A stretch of 64,000 bases of DNA from Silene conica (lineage: Eukaryota; Streptophyta; Magnoliopsida; Caryophyllales; Caryophyllaceae): positions 77,044,641 to 77,108,640 of the forward strand of contig CM055313.2 in the NCBI GenBank assembly GCA_029255685.2, given 5' to 3'. The notes under the pieces are model-generated. The model did no database searches and was not told the origin of the DNA. It saw only the letters and a list, made by a program, of their open reading frames with translations. Of the stretch, positions 25,170-38,144 are shown piece after piece. Each line of letters starts with the position of its first letter. The first letter of the stretch is position 1. The position numbers and the translations under genes are program-made.

Positions 25170-27471
25170 TGTAACACCCTCATTTACCTAGGAGCCTGAA
25201 CTAGGACTTCCAAAGTAAATAGGGCTGTTACCATCCTGGATTAACCAGGGTAGTAGATAATCACAGTGAAAGACACACAATACTTTAAATTATAAATGAT
25301 TAAGCTGAAAGCTGTTACAAGACATAGTCCACTAAACTTCCAAAACAACTGAAACATTACAAGTGAACAACTATGAAAGAGATTTAGTGATCTAAAGCTA
25401 GGTAAGTCCTAGTCCTCCTGTCTCTGACCTGACATATCTACTCACCATTCCGGATCATCGTAGGTGAACACGAATACACTGTCAACCTCGCGGTTGAGTA
25501 AGATAACACAATAATATAAAATGCAACAATGTATTATGCAAATGCTATGCCAATGCTGAGCTCAATCACAACCCGAAACACCAATCATAACCCGAAACAC
25601 CAACCCATACCGAACCTCCCGGCAGAGTATCATCGACCGTCGTCGAATACCAGCATAAAGCCGAAGACACCAGGCCTGGCCTGCAGACCACCCTGGGCTT
25701 TATATCAAAACAATCCCCTTATCAATAATGCAAATGCTATGCTCGTGAATGCAATATTAAACAATCCATACTTAATATCATTCCCATATAAACATGCTTG
25801 CATTCACAACACGTAATACAATTATTCATGCATATAACCATCACAGAATACGGTACCAGTGTATCCTACATGGAATAGCAGTATGAAAATAAGCAACACC
25901 GTCTAGAAATACTCCACCTCGAATTCCGTTCCTATAAATATTACTTAACATTAATATTCTACTCGTACATTACAGGTTATAACTAATCATAAACTTACTA
26001 AACATAGAATTACAAATATAGACTTACTAAATGTAGTACACGGTCAACTATCCAATTGTTATTAACTTAATAACATATACGACTCTTCTAACGATATTAC
26101 TCATATACCCAATAATGATAATTATATAAATACAAACATTAACAATATACCTCTTAATAAAATAACAAGCAACAAGTCCAACAATATACTATCATACAAT
26201 TATTAAAATCTAATAATAATAATAACACTATTAACAACTAATAACATAAAACCACATGTAATACAATGATAACAATAATAATAATAATATAAACACATAT
26301 TACCATACTTTTTACCTTACCTTAATACTAATTATACACTAACTTGGAAGGGATGCTAATAATAATGATAATAACATACACAATATTAATAATAATACTA
26401 ACAAAACAACAAGGAAAAATACCCTAACAAAACGCTACAACTTGGCAGCCCCCAACGTATAGCCTGACGCAAAAACCCGTGACCAGCCCCAACTAACACC
26501 GCTCTCAGCACCAACCACCACTACTGACTCCACCTGTGACACCACCAGGCTCGCCTCTGAGCCACGGTGGTTCCAGGGAGGTCAGTAGCGGCCGTTAACG
26601 CCGCCACAGCCGCCAACAGTGGCCATTACAAAAACCCCATCTGCAACCTGCCCCCTATTTCACGCGACAGAACCTCAAAAAGAACCTACTGTAACGACAA
26701 CCACAACAACCCTATACCACCGTGACAACCACCAAGCGAACCTCCTGACTACCCCCTTTCTCAAAACCCAAACACCCATAACAACCATACACCGAAACTC
26801 ATTCGAATCCAAATACAAAACCTACACGCTAAAACTCGGTTTCAAAACAACAGAAAATGAAACTGACACGGGCTACAAAGACGGTCGTGGCTGGTGGTTA
26901 TAGGCGGTCCATGGTGGCCCGACTACGGTCAGAATACAACTACTAACATCGTAGATCAAAATCATACAAAGAACAGAAGCTATAACCATGATATACGATT
27001 AAATATAAGGAATCGAAACGAAAAGAAATCACGAAAAACAGAAACTGTGATGAACATACCGACTTTCCTGGGGATTCGAACCACCCTAGCACCCTATAAC
27101 CACCGTGTTAAAGCTTTACCGACGTTCTCAGATATGACGGCAGCAGGTTTGTGAGATTGTAAGAGTATAGATAGGTCAAGAATAAGGTTTGGTGTGGGGT
27201 TATAAATGACGGCTGGAAGGTGAGGAAAGCTGAAGTTGCATACTTGTGTTATTTAGTTGTGCATGGGCTTTAGGGTTTGCACGCATCCCAAGGCCCAACG
27301 TCAATAGTACTAAGGCGATTTTACTACTAACTTGTAGACTCGACCTCTAAATGAAACATATAACACTTATTCCATAAACAATTATCGATTATTAACGTTT
27401 AAATAATTAAAACACGTTGACATAACAACTAAATATTAAAATAAAAACACAATAAAATACGTAGTATTACA
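25170..27471. mobile_element. Solo LTR, 2.3 kb, with perfect 5-bp target duplication
   Basis: The sequence begins TGTAACACCC and ends ...TATTACA, and the flanking five bases are CTACC on both sides (25165-25169 and 27472-27476). No coding domain, primer site or second LTR is present, so this is a single LTR left after LTR-LTR recombination. The TGTAACACCC start is common in plant Ty3/Gypsy chromovirus LTRs, so that family is likely. Because the termini are palindromic (TGTAA...TTACA) the strand is not assigned. It lies within the old Copia element and is younger. Confidence 0.85.
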
Positions 27472-30047
27472 CTACCGATGTTTGTTTTATGAGATAAAGT
27501 AATGATCATGGTGGAGAATATAAATCTAACCTTTTAGTTGAATTTTGCCAGAAAATGGTATTATACATGTATTTTTTTATCCCCTTATACTCCAGAATGG
27601 TAAAGCCGAGAAAAAGAAAAAAAAACTTTAAAAGATATGATGATTGTCATGTTATTATCTTCTGGGTTATCCGACTTTATGTGGGGGGAAGCTTTTTTAT
27701 TTGCTCGTCATGTTTTAAACCGTGTACCTTATAAGAAACTTGATGTAACTCCTTATGAAATCTGGAAGGGTTATCTACCTAATTTGAGAGTTTTAAAGGT
27801 TTGGGGATGTTTAGCCAAAGTTGTCTTACCTGTGTTTAAAAGAGACAAAATAGGACCTAAAATCTTTGATACAATTTTTGTGAGTTATGCTACTAAAAGT
27901 GCAGCGTATAGATTCATGACTAAGGATGTAGGTTCGGGGTTCTATTGTTCTATCATTGAGTCTAAAGATGCTGTTTTCTTTGAGGACATCTTTCCTTTGA
28001 AATTTACTTTGGGACCTATTTTACTTATGCGTTCTCCCATGAGGATATTGTTGGTAATCCTTCACCCTATCTTGATACATCTAGTGAACCACCGTTAGAG
28101 CCTAGTGAACCACCGTTAGAGCCTAGAAGGAGTAAGAAACCTAGAGTTGAAAAAACCTTTGGGCTCGACTTTGGTACGGAAGGGGATCTAGATGATGATT
28201 GACACTAAGACCTATGTTGAGGCTATGAGATCGGTTGATGCTGCTTTGTGGAAAGAGGCTATTGATAGTGAGATTGAGTCTATAATGTCTAAACATACTT
28301 GGGAATTTGTTGACTTACCTCGTGGTTGTAAGCCAATAGGATGTAAATGGGTGTTCAGAAAGAAACTCAAAGCTGATGGAACTAATATCGATAATTTAAG
28401 GCTAGACTAGTGGTTAAAAGCCACACCTTTTTCCGGTTACTAAGTTTGCTTCCATTAGGTGATGTTTGCTTTTGCTTCCATGTATAACTTGCTTGGTCAA
28501 GGACATAAAGTTTGTAAACTTGTTAAATCGTTATAAGGACTTAAACAGACACCGAAACAACGGCATGAAAAGTTTTATAGTGTGTTTGTTTCTCTTGGTT
28601 TTAAAACCAACAATGCTATTACATGTATCTATATGAAGACTAATGCTAGTGATAGTGTTATTATAATTATCTATGTTGATGATTTGGTTATCTTTGGGAC
28701 ATCATTAGATGTTATTAATTCTACTAAGAATATGCTTAAAACTTCTTTTGAAATGAAAGACATGGGTGAGGTTGACGTCATTCTTGGTTTAAGAGTTTAA
28801 AGACTAGCAAATAGTTTTGTCTTAGTCAGGCGCATTATGTTGAGAAAATTTTAAAGAAGTTTGGTTATTTTGATATTGAGCCTGCTATGACACCTTTTTA
28901 TGCAAGTTTACACTTGAAGAAGAACCTTCTGATAGTGTAGATCAATCTGGTTATGCTAAGATTCTTGGTAGTATCATGTATCTTATGTGTTCATTCTGTT
29001 CCGCTATTCCTTATTGTGTTGGAAGATTGAGTAGATATACTCATAATCCTTGTCATGATCATTGGGGTGCTTTGGTTCGTTTGCTTAGGTATTTAAGAGG
29101 TACTGTTGATTTTTCAATGTCATATTATGGTTATCCTCCTATCTTGGAAGGATATCGTGATGCTAACTGGATCTCGGAGAGTAAATATACACTCTACCGG
29201 CGGTTATGTTTTCACCTTAGCAGGAACAACAATATCTTGGAGGTCATCCAAGCAAACATGTATTGCGAGATCAACAATGGAATCGGAACTTATAGCTCTC
29301 AAATTGGCTGGTTGAGAAGTTGAATGGAAAAGGTAGGAATATACGCCTAAGGTAAAACATTGTGACTCGCAATTTGTTATTCATGTAGCCAAGAATAAGG
29401 CTTACAATGGTAAATGTAGGCATAATATACGCCTAAGGCATAATATTGTTTGTAACTTGATCAAGTTTGGGGTTATTTCTTTGGATTATGTAAGGTTGGA
29501 AAGTAATATTGTTGATCCTTTGCATTGACAAAAGCTTTGAACAGGAAACTAGTTTCGGAAACTGCTAAAAAGATGGGATTGTGCCCACCTACGTAGTGTT
29601 TCAACGATGGATACCCAATCTGGTAAACCAGATTCAATGTGGTCAAACGAAATCGTCGAACATTGCTTGTATGTTATTTATTTTAATGAATAAATAATGT
29701 TATTCAGTTTATCCCTTTAGCAGGTTTATCTACTACTGTGTAAGGTTGGATAGGTGGTAGTCCTTAATGAGTTCCATACCTCAAAGGTTTGAGTGGTGTG
29801 CGTAGTACACACTTGATGGACTCACCTACGTGATTGTGGAGAGTTGGCCACCTCCTGTGAGAATAGATGTGGGCTATTCTCTAATGCAATCATGAGACAA
29901 GGTTTTATGGGGCCTTATGTTACTCGAAGGAACTGTTCTCATTTTCTTTCTACCGTCAGGTTCAAGACTATGTTCACCTGATTATAGTTATCTTTTTCTT
30001 TCTTTCTTTTATTTCCTATTTTCTTAAGTTTGGATCAAGTGGGGGAT

Positions 30048-30713
30048 TGTTGGAGTAGGAGGTTGCTCCAAGACTTAAGAGTAGTATATTATCCCATATC
30101 GGAAGAATAGTGGGGGAGACACAATTGAACAATTTGGTCTATTGATTTAATTTGGTCGATGAGTTGGTCTAATCTGGTCTATCGACCAAAGCTGGTCTAT
30201 CGATTTAATTTGGTCGATGAGTTGGTCGATCGACTAAATCTGGTCGATCGACTTATTCTAACGTTCGTTTCAGCACCGGTCTTTACTTACTCATAGGATT
30301 CTTCTTAGTTATTATGAAATAGCTGTTGGACATTATTACTAGATAATATTCAGATTTTATACTATTGATTATTGGTTTTATGACCATTAATCTCATATCT
30401 TATGGTATCCTAAGTGAAGGTTAAGAGTCTCCTTTACACTATATAATTTGCCTTGCATACTTCAGAAATGACACACACAAATTATTCACCAAAACACTTA
30501 TATACAATTCTTCTCTTTTATCAAATATTTCTGAGAACAGTTTCCACTTCTGTCTTTGTTGTGCTACAAAGTTCGGAAAGATGCGTTAACCCTGGAATCG
30601 GTGACCAAGGAACCCAGGAAACACCTGTGTGGGAGTCTAACTGATTTAGGGCAGTGTCTTACACGGCGTCTCAATTAAGCTTATTTCTGATCAGTTTTGT
30701 TCTTAATCCTTCA
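30048..30713 (+). repeat. Right (3') LTR of the old Copia element
   Basis: Homologous to 22782-23437, with TG...CA ends and a purine-rich tract just before it. It repeats the GGTCGATCGAC palindromes and has small indels against the left copy. Confidence 0.85.
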
Positions 30714-30718
30714 ATGAC

Positions 30719-31032
30719 CATACGTCATGGACCGATTACATATGCTCGGAAATCTGGGTCGTAGATTCAGAAATGAACACGCCAAAATGACATGTTTGCT
30801 ATAAATCTTGTTTTGTTTTGTTTTATTTTGTCATGTATGTAAACTATTGAAGCCAAGGAGTTGGGTTATGTAAATAGCTCGTGTCAAGTGTTTGAACTTT
30901 GAATCCATCCAACGAATAAAGATTTCATCAATTTTCATTTAACTCAAGGCGGCCTTTCATAGCCGATAAAAATAAAGATGAAAATAGAAAACGTTGTGAT
31001 ATATCTTAATTAACGTCAATTTTTGAGCAAGA
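30719..31032. other. Spacer between the Copia and LINE-type insertions
   Basis: Nothing recognised; a short AT-rich stretch with no coding or repeat boundary. Confidence 0.4.
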
Positions 31033-31043
31033 CCAATTGGATT

Positions 31044-32366
31044 TTTTGTTTTTTTTGACAGCAGTAAAAACATGGTTTATACAAATGACATTTGATTCAT
31101 ATGATCAAATGCACATTTAACTTTTAAACGATAAGTAAAGACATAAATGTAACTACAACGGATTGTAAACATGTGTTGATGACTAAAAGCTGAAATAGCC
31201 CCGGAGCCACCACCGTTGACCTCAGCTTTCTTGAGGGGACAAACAAGGCTTGAACAATGAACGGTACGATCTTCACTCATCAGAATCCACGGAAACCAAT
31301 AAACCCCACGGACCACAAGATCCAAGAAGAGGGCGCAAAGTGTACTTACGCCACAAGGACGTAGAAAGAAAAAGGGGTACAAAGACCCTGAAGATCTATG
31401 CCAAGCAGAGCCAAAACTTCTACACCTTGGAAACCACTCAGAACAGGCAGGTAAGCCGAAGTCAGAACGACGAGCAAAGAAAGACCAAACCCACTGACAA
31501 ACCATTTGAAGAGACCAGTGACCATCCTAGGAGGCCACACAAAGATGGACACAACACACGCCCAAAGTAGATACACTAGAGTCATTTTTATTTGGTAAAT
31601 ACTAAAAACTGATATAAAATGATAAACCATTACCAAAAACAACCACCACCGCTTCTAACCCTACCCAAACCACCACCACACAATCCGACTCCCACCATCC
31701 TACCACTCCCAACACCAACGGAGACCACACCCACGCCAGTCAAGTCACCCCCGCCCAACAGAGCCCGCAACCAAAAAACCACGGTCCCACCGAACCAACC
31801 CCGTAGACCACTGAGACTCCAAATTCCAACCGGACCCCCCAAGACCATTGGTGTGCATGCAACAGACCGCCTTCGAAAATGACAAAGACTGACACAAACA
31901 GAACAGAACAAAGGATCGATCGGTAGAAACCACCACATCGTCCCAGGGACCCAAACAAAAAGAAAACGAAAGATGAGCTATACTCATCAAAGACAGGATA
32001 ACCAACCAAGAAGAGAAAAGGTCTTACCAGGGATGGGGGAAGGGGCGAGGGAGAAGGGAACATTCCTGGGTTGCATGCACCACTTTCAATGACAGGATAG
32101 GAGAACGGTAGAACGGAACGACCTCAGAAACAAACCACCAACCACCTTTCACCACCGTGCGCCAGAGACAAGCTAAGAAAAAGAGGACGGGGAATAACTG
32201 ACCAGAGGCAGGTCGTAGTCACCGCAAATCGAGGGGAGTCGCCGGAGATAGGTCGAAAAAGGGACCCATCTCCGGCGAGGGAAGGAGGAAAACGGGTTTG
32301 GGTGAGTGTAGGTAGGCGGCGGCGGTTGAGCAAAGGACTAGGTTTTAATTGATTTTTTTTCACTTC
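31044..32366 (-). mobile_element. LINE-type non-LTR insertion with 11-bp target duplication (copy B)
   Basis: An 11-bp direct repeat CCAATTGGATT flanks the insertion (31033-31043 and 32367-32377). On the minus strand the 3' end carries an A-rich tail just after CTGCTGTC, and the 5' end begins with an A-rich leader and a CCGCCGCC-rich segment. At 1.3 kb, with no endonuclease or reverse transcriptase frame, it is either an internally deleted LINE or a retrocopy of a non-coding transcript. Its last 170 bp resemble 2400-2600. Open frames on either strand are compositionally odd and are not called as genes. Confidence 0.7.
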
Positions 32367-32377
32367 CCAATTGGATT

Positions 32378-32770
32378 GTTAAGTTTGTAATTTCAACAAA
32401 ACGTGTTAATAATTGATAAATAACTAAATTACTTCCCCGTTGAAAAATATAATACATTGTTTAAGTTTTTAGAGCAATTAGATTCAATTTTAAAGGAAAA
32501 AAGTACATAGATTTAATTCGTTTATGCTTAGGAAAAAGGGTATGATATGGAAAATAAATGAAAAAGTGCATGTGAAAGAGTAAAATTCGTATGTAAAAAA
32601 GTAATTCCTTTTATATATGAACACTTGATTACCTCTAAACCCAGTAAAGTTCTAAGCCAACAATGGACATTTAAAACGACTTCTTCGTTATCTAAAACGC
32701 TCTCTCAGAGTTAGCATACAATTACATATATACATTGCGACACACCCTTACTATTAAACTACTTTTACGA
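32378..32770. other. AT-rich spacer
   Basis: No gene or defined repeat found. Confidence 0.4.
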
Positions 32771-33190
32771 TGTTGATTGGGCCGGTGAGAAAGACGACTA
32801 TAACTCCACCACTGCCTATATTATTTACTTGGGCTGAAACCCGATCTCCTGATCCACTCGGAAGCAGCACATGTTGGCTCGCTCTATCACTGAGACCGAG
32901 TTTCGTGCCGTAGCCGATGCTACGTCAGAAGTCACGTGGCTCTGTTATTTATTGTCTGAATTCAACTATAACATCATTGCACCCCTAGTTATTTATCACG
33001 ACTATTTAGGGGCGACTCAATACTCTACTAATCTCGTGTTTCACTTTTGAATGAAGCATGCGACACTTGCTTTTCATTAAGTATATGAACAGGTTGCGGG
33101 GTGATAAAGAGTAACATGTTTAAAAAACGAGAACTCTTACGACTGACACTAACCAAGTTTATGATAAACTACTTGTTGAGTTGTTTTTCT
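32770..33190 (+). mobile_element. Copia RNase H fossil
   Basis: Broken but readable Copia RNase H motifs: TAYIIYLG, ETEFRAVADATSEVTWL and a MKHATLAFH-like block in the right order. Only the 3' end of the coding region remains, with several breaks, so it is old. No LTR could be bounded. Confidence 0.7.
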
Positions 33191-33199
33191 TTTGATTTT

Positions 33200-36100
33200 A
33201 GCATCATTATTCTAATAATAATAGCGGAGAAGGTAAGAATCAAAACTCTAATCACTTACTTACAAGATTAGAGATCCTATCACTTGCATAACTCTTGGTT
33301 AAGATGGACACTACTCATCTTAAATTTAAAACATGTGAAATATATATACTTATGTGAGATGTATAGACAAAAAAAATGTATTAAAAGAGTAAAAAAATTG
33401 TCTTATACTCCGTATACCCTTGTAAAGTAATATTTGACCAATTTATAAAAGTAGCTAGCTTTAGTCTTTAATGATAATAATAAGGGTCAATTAATTTTTA
33501 CACCTTATAAATACAAGTTTTCAAAATTTACTATCTTATAAAATAAACTCCTAAGTTTTATGAACTCCTTTACCAATATATTAAGCTTAGAAAATTATTA
33601 TACAATTAAAAACAATATATATAAGTTCAACTATATTTTAGTTTTAATATCAAAAAGTTAAAATATAACTCAAAATAGTTTAAAAACTCAAAGTAATTAG
33701 AAAAGGATTTTGGTAGCAATTTGTATGCACTAGTGCTAGTAAGGTAGTAATTTTAGAAGTTTATTTTATAAGGTGGTAACTAGTTTTAAACTGGTTATGT
33801 TGTCTCCAATTTTGTTATAAAATATAGATTAACAAAAATAACGCACTGGGGCAATTGACCGAGCGATTGCTTTAATACGATACGTCATCTTGTTAGCTAT
33901 ATTCAAACAATTAGTCTTACGTCAGACTACCTATATCCGTCTTATTAATAAGACGGGTCATATTTGATACCAAATTATCAATATGGGGCGGATAGAAGTT
34001 GTTGCCAATTAATTAAAGGAATCTGATTTGACCTCTCTCTAAGTTTTGTCTGTCACGCGCTACTTCTCTTGTCTTCTCTTTCATAACTTTCCCTACTCTC
34101 TCTCTCTATCTCTTTCATTCCTCTCTCTCTATCTTTTTCATTCCTCTCTCTTCACTATCTCAGATCTCAAAACTCAGTCATCTTCTTCTTCAAGATATTC
34201 CTTCATCTACATCTTCACATTAATCATTCATCTACATCCTCATCTACAAGCAAAATCATCAAATTTGTATAATATGTTACCAGTTAAAATATTATGTATT
34301 GTTTATGAAAAATGTTTGCATGTTCTATTAGTTATGATTTATGAGTATTTGATGTTCAGGAGGAAGTATAGATGTTATCGTGTAATTTGTTACCTTTTTT
34401 TCTACAATATGTGACCAATTTGTTTATAAAATTAGTAAAATTTAATTGGAATATGGAAAATCTTTGATTTTAACCTAGTTTGTGACCAATTTCTTTTAAA
34501 ATGTCGACATAATTTATAATTTGCCCTTATTTGAAAAGAATTCTCTAACCAGCAATATGTATCCAATTTTTTGTATCATGTATCCATTGATAATTAATTT
34601 GGTCGTCAAAATTATAAGTATTGATTTTGTTACCACATTTGTTGAGAATAATGTCTTTAAAATCTATATTGTTACCACCTAAAAGAATCCGAGTACAAAA
34701 GGCATTAAGAACAAAGATTGTTTCAGAACATATATTTGATTTGATTATTTTCTTATGTTTTGAATTATCATGATATTGTTACATGCATTTTTTGTATGGA
34801 GTCACTTCGACTTTCCTAAGTTAATCGTTATCAGGGATTCATGGTTATTAGGGTTTTGGGTACATGCATTTTAGGACAGTTTATATTGGGAAGTATTTGT
34901 TTATATAAGTTGGGATCCTTATGTTTGAAGTTTAAATTTTCCGGGGCTTGAGTAAATCTGTGTTATTTGATTTTCTGAGTTTTTTGTTAAATTTTCTTGG
35001 TTTTTGTTGTACTTTTCTGGTTTGTTGATTTTCTTGTTTTCTTAAATTTTCTTGGTTTTTTGTTGTAATTTTTTGGGTTTGTTGATTTTCTTGTTTTCTT
35101 TTGGTAGATGGTGGACGATAACCAAATGTGGTTCAAATAAAGGTGCAAGATGAAGATGATGTCGATGAAGACTGATTTGAAGGTTGTAAATAAATGAAAG
35201 AGATTTTGATTTTAAGTGTAAAAATGGTTACATGTTTAACAATTAAGTCAACAAGTTTAATAATATTAATTTGTTACCATTTTAATGATTGTAAAATTAA
35301 TATCAATGTTGTTTAGATGTTAACATATTGGACAACTATAAATACATTTAGTGAATGTATATATATGTAGCCATTTGTGGACTGCATGTTACTTGAGTGG
35401 TGATATTGCCTATGCTGCTTAAATGGTTACATATTTATCTAACAATGGTGACATGTTAAACTGAAATGGTAACATTTTGAATGAAATTAATTATGGTCGT
35501 CATTCGACTTAAAAATGAAACCGGTAACAAGATAAACAAAAGTGATAACATATTTTGGTTGTGACATGTCTCTTACTTTGTTACCTCACTTGATTTATTA
35601 CTCTTATACACAAATTAAGCAAGAAAGGAAAACAAAATACACGTTAACTAGGTACATATTAAATTAGCGAGCTTATAAAATTCTCTGACGATTACTTTGA
35701 TGGAAAAAAACATGTGTTTAAGAGTGTGTTTTCAAAAATAAATAGTTCATAAGTTTTCATTTTTAGCCTTCCCTTCAGCAGTTCAATCCAAGCATAGACT
35801 CTTAAGTTTTAATAATATTTACATAAATTATAATGGCTACAATATGATGAAAACTATAGACATATGTCAAAATAACTCTTTCAACCTTTAAGTCTTTCTT
35901 ATTACAATTACTATTAGTGTAGTATGTTGACATATTTATGTAATATGTTACCGATTGTTATTAAGACACAATATTAACATGAGGTCAATGTCAAATATGA
36001 CCATATTAATGATCCACTAAGGTACATGTTAAGGTCTTATTAACATGTGCCATATGAAGGTCATATGTGACCATATTACAACTCAATCAGTTATAACATT

Positions 36101-36400
36101 GTACATTATTAGTGTAATGTTTTGTAAATTGTTGTGGTCGATCGCAATATGAACAAATTTATAGACGACATTCGTACAATATATGGTTACAAGATATCAT
36201 CATCAATCATCATCCAAAAATTAGTAACATTGTTCAAGAAGATAGATGGTAACATCCAATTACCATGCTCATCTTCACACAAATTATTCATATTGCACGA
36301 CAACGAAAAAAATGGATGATTTGTTTATGTGAGAACCCAACTAAAAAGGAGAATAGTCTACAACAATTTTCCTGAAAACCTTCCATCTAAAGAAGAAAAA
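33200..36400. other. Gene-free AT-rich region, possible decayed DNA transposon
   Basis: Words GGTAACA and GTTACC recur over about 34.3-36.3 kb on both strands, which suggests one decayed repeat rather than unique DNA. A block at about 33905-33965 (CCGTCTTATTAATAAGACGG) has an inverted relative near 39325-39375. A CT-rich microsatellite lies at about 34095-34160. A 122-residue open frame across it is low complexity and not called. Confidence 0.4.
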
Positions 36401-36416
36401 TAGTTTATAAATTTTT

Positions 36417-36967
36417 GGGATATTCTACATGGTACCCCTCAATTTTTTGACTTTCTACATGGTACCCCTACACTTTTTAAAACATACATGGTACCCCTAA
36501 TTGTTGACATCATCACTACGTGTACCCGTAAACTTTATTTTACGTCAATTAAGTTCATTTTTAAGCTTTAAGTGATAACTTGAACGCGTAAACAAGTTTG
36601 TCATTTACTATCACATGACATAAGGACTCTATTAGACTCAATATCCATCTCGATCCTAATCTTTATAGATATATATGGGCTAAAAAAATGTTGACGGAAA
36701 AATTATTGATCTTTGCCAAATTATCACGTCCAAAGAATGGATATTAATTCTAATAGAGTCCTTATGTCATGGGATGACAAATGTCAAGTTTGGTTATGCT
36801 TCTAAGTAATCATTTAACGCCAAATTTGAGTTTAATTGACGGAAAATAAAGTTTAGGGGTATACGTAGTGATAATGACTACAATTAGGGGTATCATGTAT
36901 GTTTTAAAAAGTGTAGGGCTACCATGTAGAAAGTCAAAAAACTGAGGGGTACCATGTAGAATATCCC
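36417..36967. mobile_element. Long-inverted-repeat MITE (near-complete palindrome)
   Basis: Both ends read GGGATATTCTACATGGTACC inward, and the inverted match continues, with scattered mismatches, for about 240 bp per arm (36417 to about 36665 against about 36720 to 36967). Nine-base flanks TAAATTTTT and TAAATCTTT match at eight positions, the target size of Mutator-like elements. There is no coding capacity. A transcript through it would fold into a long hairpin. Confidence 0.8.
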
Positions 36968-36976
36968 TAAATCTTT

Positions 36977-37940
36977 ATATGAAAACCCCCAAAGATTCAG
37001 TTCCAAAATAAATTCGGCAAAAAAAAAATGTTAAGAGGAGCTTGAAGATCCAATCCGAAATAAGCCATAATACAACAATAAAAATCCTAATAAATCAAAA
37101 TTCCTTAAAGTTAAACATCAAAATTTATAAATCAAAGAAATGGGTAAAATTAAGAGAAAATAAGAGACCTTGTGTTACCTTTTAGGTCTCAAGCACAACA
37201 AATTGGATGAAAGGCGAAAACTTGTACAAATATTGAAGAACATGATTATTAAGGGAGAGAATTTCATATTACCTCATTATATTCTATATCTATATAATTA
37301 TATAAAAAGGCTTCTTGAGCCTCTATTGAAGTGACACATAAGCTCGTGCAAGGCTTGCCACGTGTCACTAGCCATCCTACCTAACATTTTATCTATACAC
37401 TAGAAAAAAAGAAAATGGTGCTAATAAACGAAAGGAAAATTTACATTGGATTACAGTTTTCTGTATGAGGAGAAGAGTTGAAGAGGCAAAACTGTTCACC
37501 TCCTTATCTTTCGTCCACCCTTCATTTCCCCATTTCATTACTCCTGATTTTACCGTTAACACTAATTTATTTGACGGTTTCAGACTCAAATTCAAGTTTT
37601 ATTAAGTGCAAGCGATTAAAAAGGAGTAGACAAATATTATACAAATAATAGTAGTTATTTTGTGTGACGGGCTCATACCGTGTTTTTTTGCAAAATATGA
37701 TAATTTTTTAACCAAAAAAAGTGGTCACTATTTGATTAAAAGTGATAACTATTTATAAAAAAGTTGTCACTTTTTGTTGGTTGCACATGAGACTGTCGTA
37801 GGGTAGAATTTGTGCATAAAGAAATATTAAATTGCAAATGCTACTTGGCTGACCGAAAACATTGTACAAAATGTGTCAAAAAAATTGTACAGAATGTGTC
37901 TTCATTTTTTTCTTCCCTATAACTAAATTTAGATAAAACA
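36977..37940. other. AT-rich spacer with a possible decayed MITE
   Basis: No gene seen. About 37668-37800 has loosely inverted ends (ACGGGCTCAT and, reversed, ACAGTCTCAT) and GTGATAACTATTT / GTTGTCACTTT core words similar to about 3440-3530; this is a weak MITE candidate. Confidence 0.35.
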
Positions 37941-37942
37941 TA

Positions 37943-38138
37943 CTCCCTCCGATTTCCTGTGTTGTTCCCTTTTGATTTTAACCCAAGAAATAAAGAAATC
38001 AATTTGGACCACATAATACACATTACCCCACATAAAATTGATTTTGGACCACACAAAGTTGTCCAAAAAAGGAAAGAGAGAACGTCATTTAATTAGACCA
38101 AAACGGAAAGAGGGAACATCATAGGAAATCGGAGGGAG
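37943..38138. mobile_element. Stowaway-type MITE
   Basis: 196 bp beginning CTCCCTCCGATTTCCT and ending with its inverted copy AGGAAATCGGAGGGAG, flanked by TA on both sides (37941-37942, 38139-38140). CTCCCTCCG ends with a TA target are the hallmark of Tc1/mariner-derived Stowaway MITEs. Confidence 0.92.
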
Positions 38139-38144
38139 TATATA

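Larger units (their letters stand above)
22782..30713 (+). mobile_element. Old Copia LTR retrotransposon with nested insertions
   Basis: LTRs of about 660 bp with TG...CA ends lie at 22782-23437 and 30048-30713. They differ by several substitutions and indels, so the insertion is of moderate to old age. Flanks ATAAC and ATGAC look like a target duplication with one change. A purine tract (about 30036-30047) precedes the right LTR. Between about 27.6 and 29.6 kb are fossil integrase, reverse transcriptase (IIIYVDDLVIFG) and RNase H parts on the plus strand; the element is broken in many places. A CACTA-like element and a 2.3 kb solo LTR are inserted in its interior. Confidence 0.85.

Noticed and set aside
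31250-32063. Several 80-140-residue frames on both strands
   Set aside because: They lie within the LINE-type insertion, conflict with each other and show no known domain.
34046-34414. 122-residue open frame
   Set aside because: Low-complexity CT-rich start, no protein resemblance and AT-rich tail; more likely repeat DNA.
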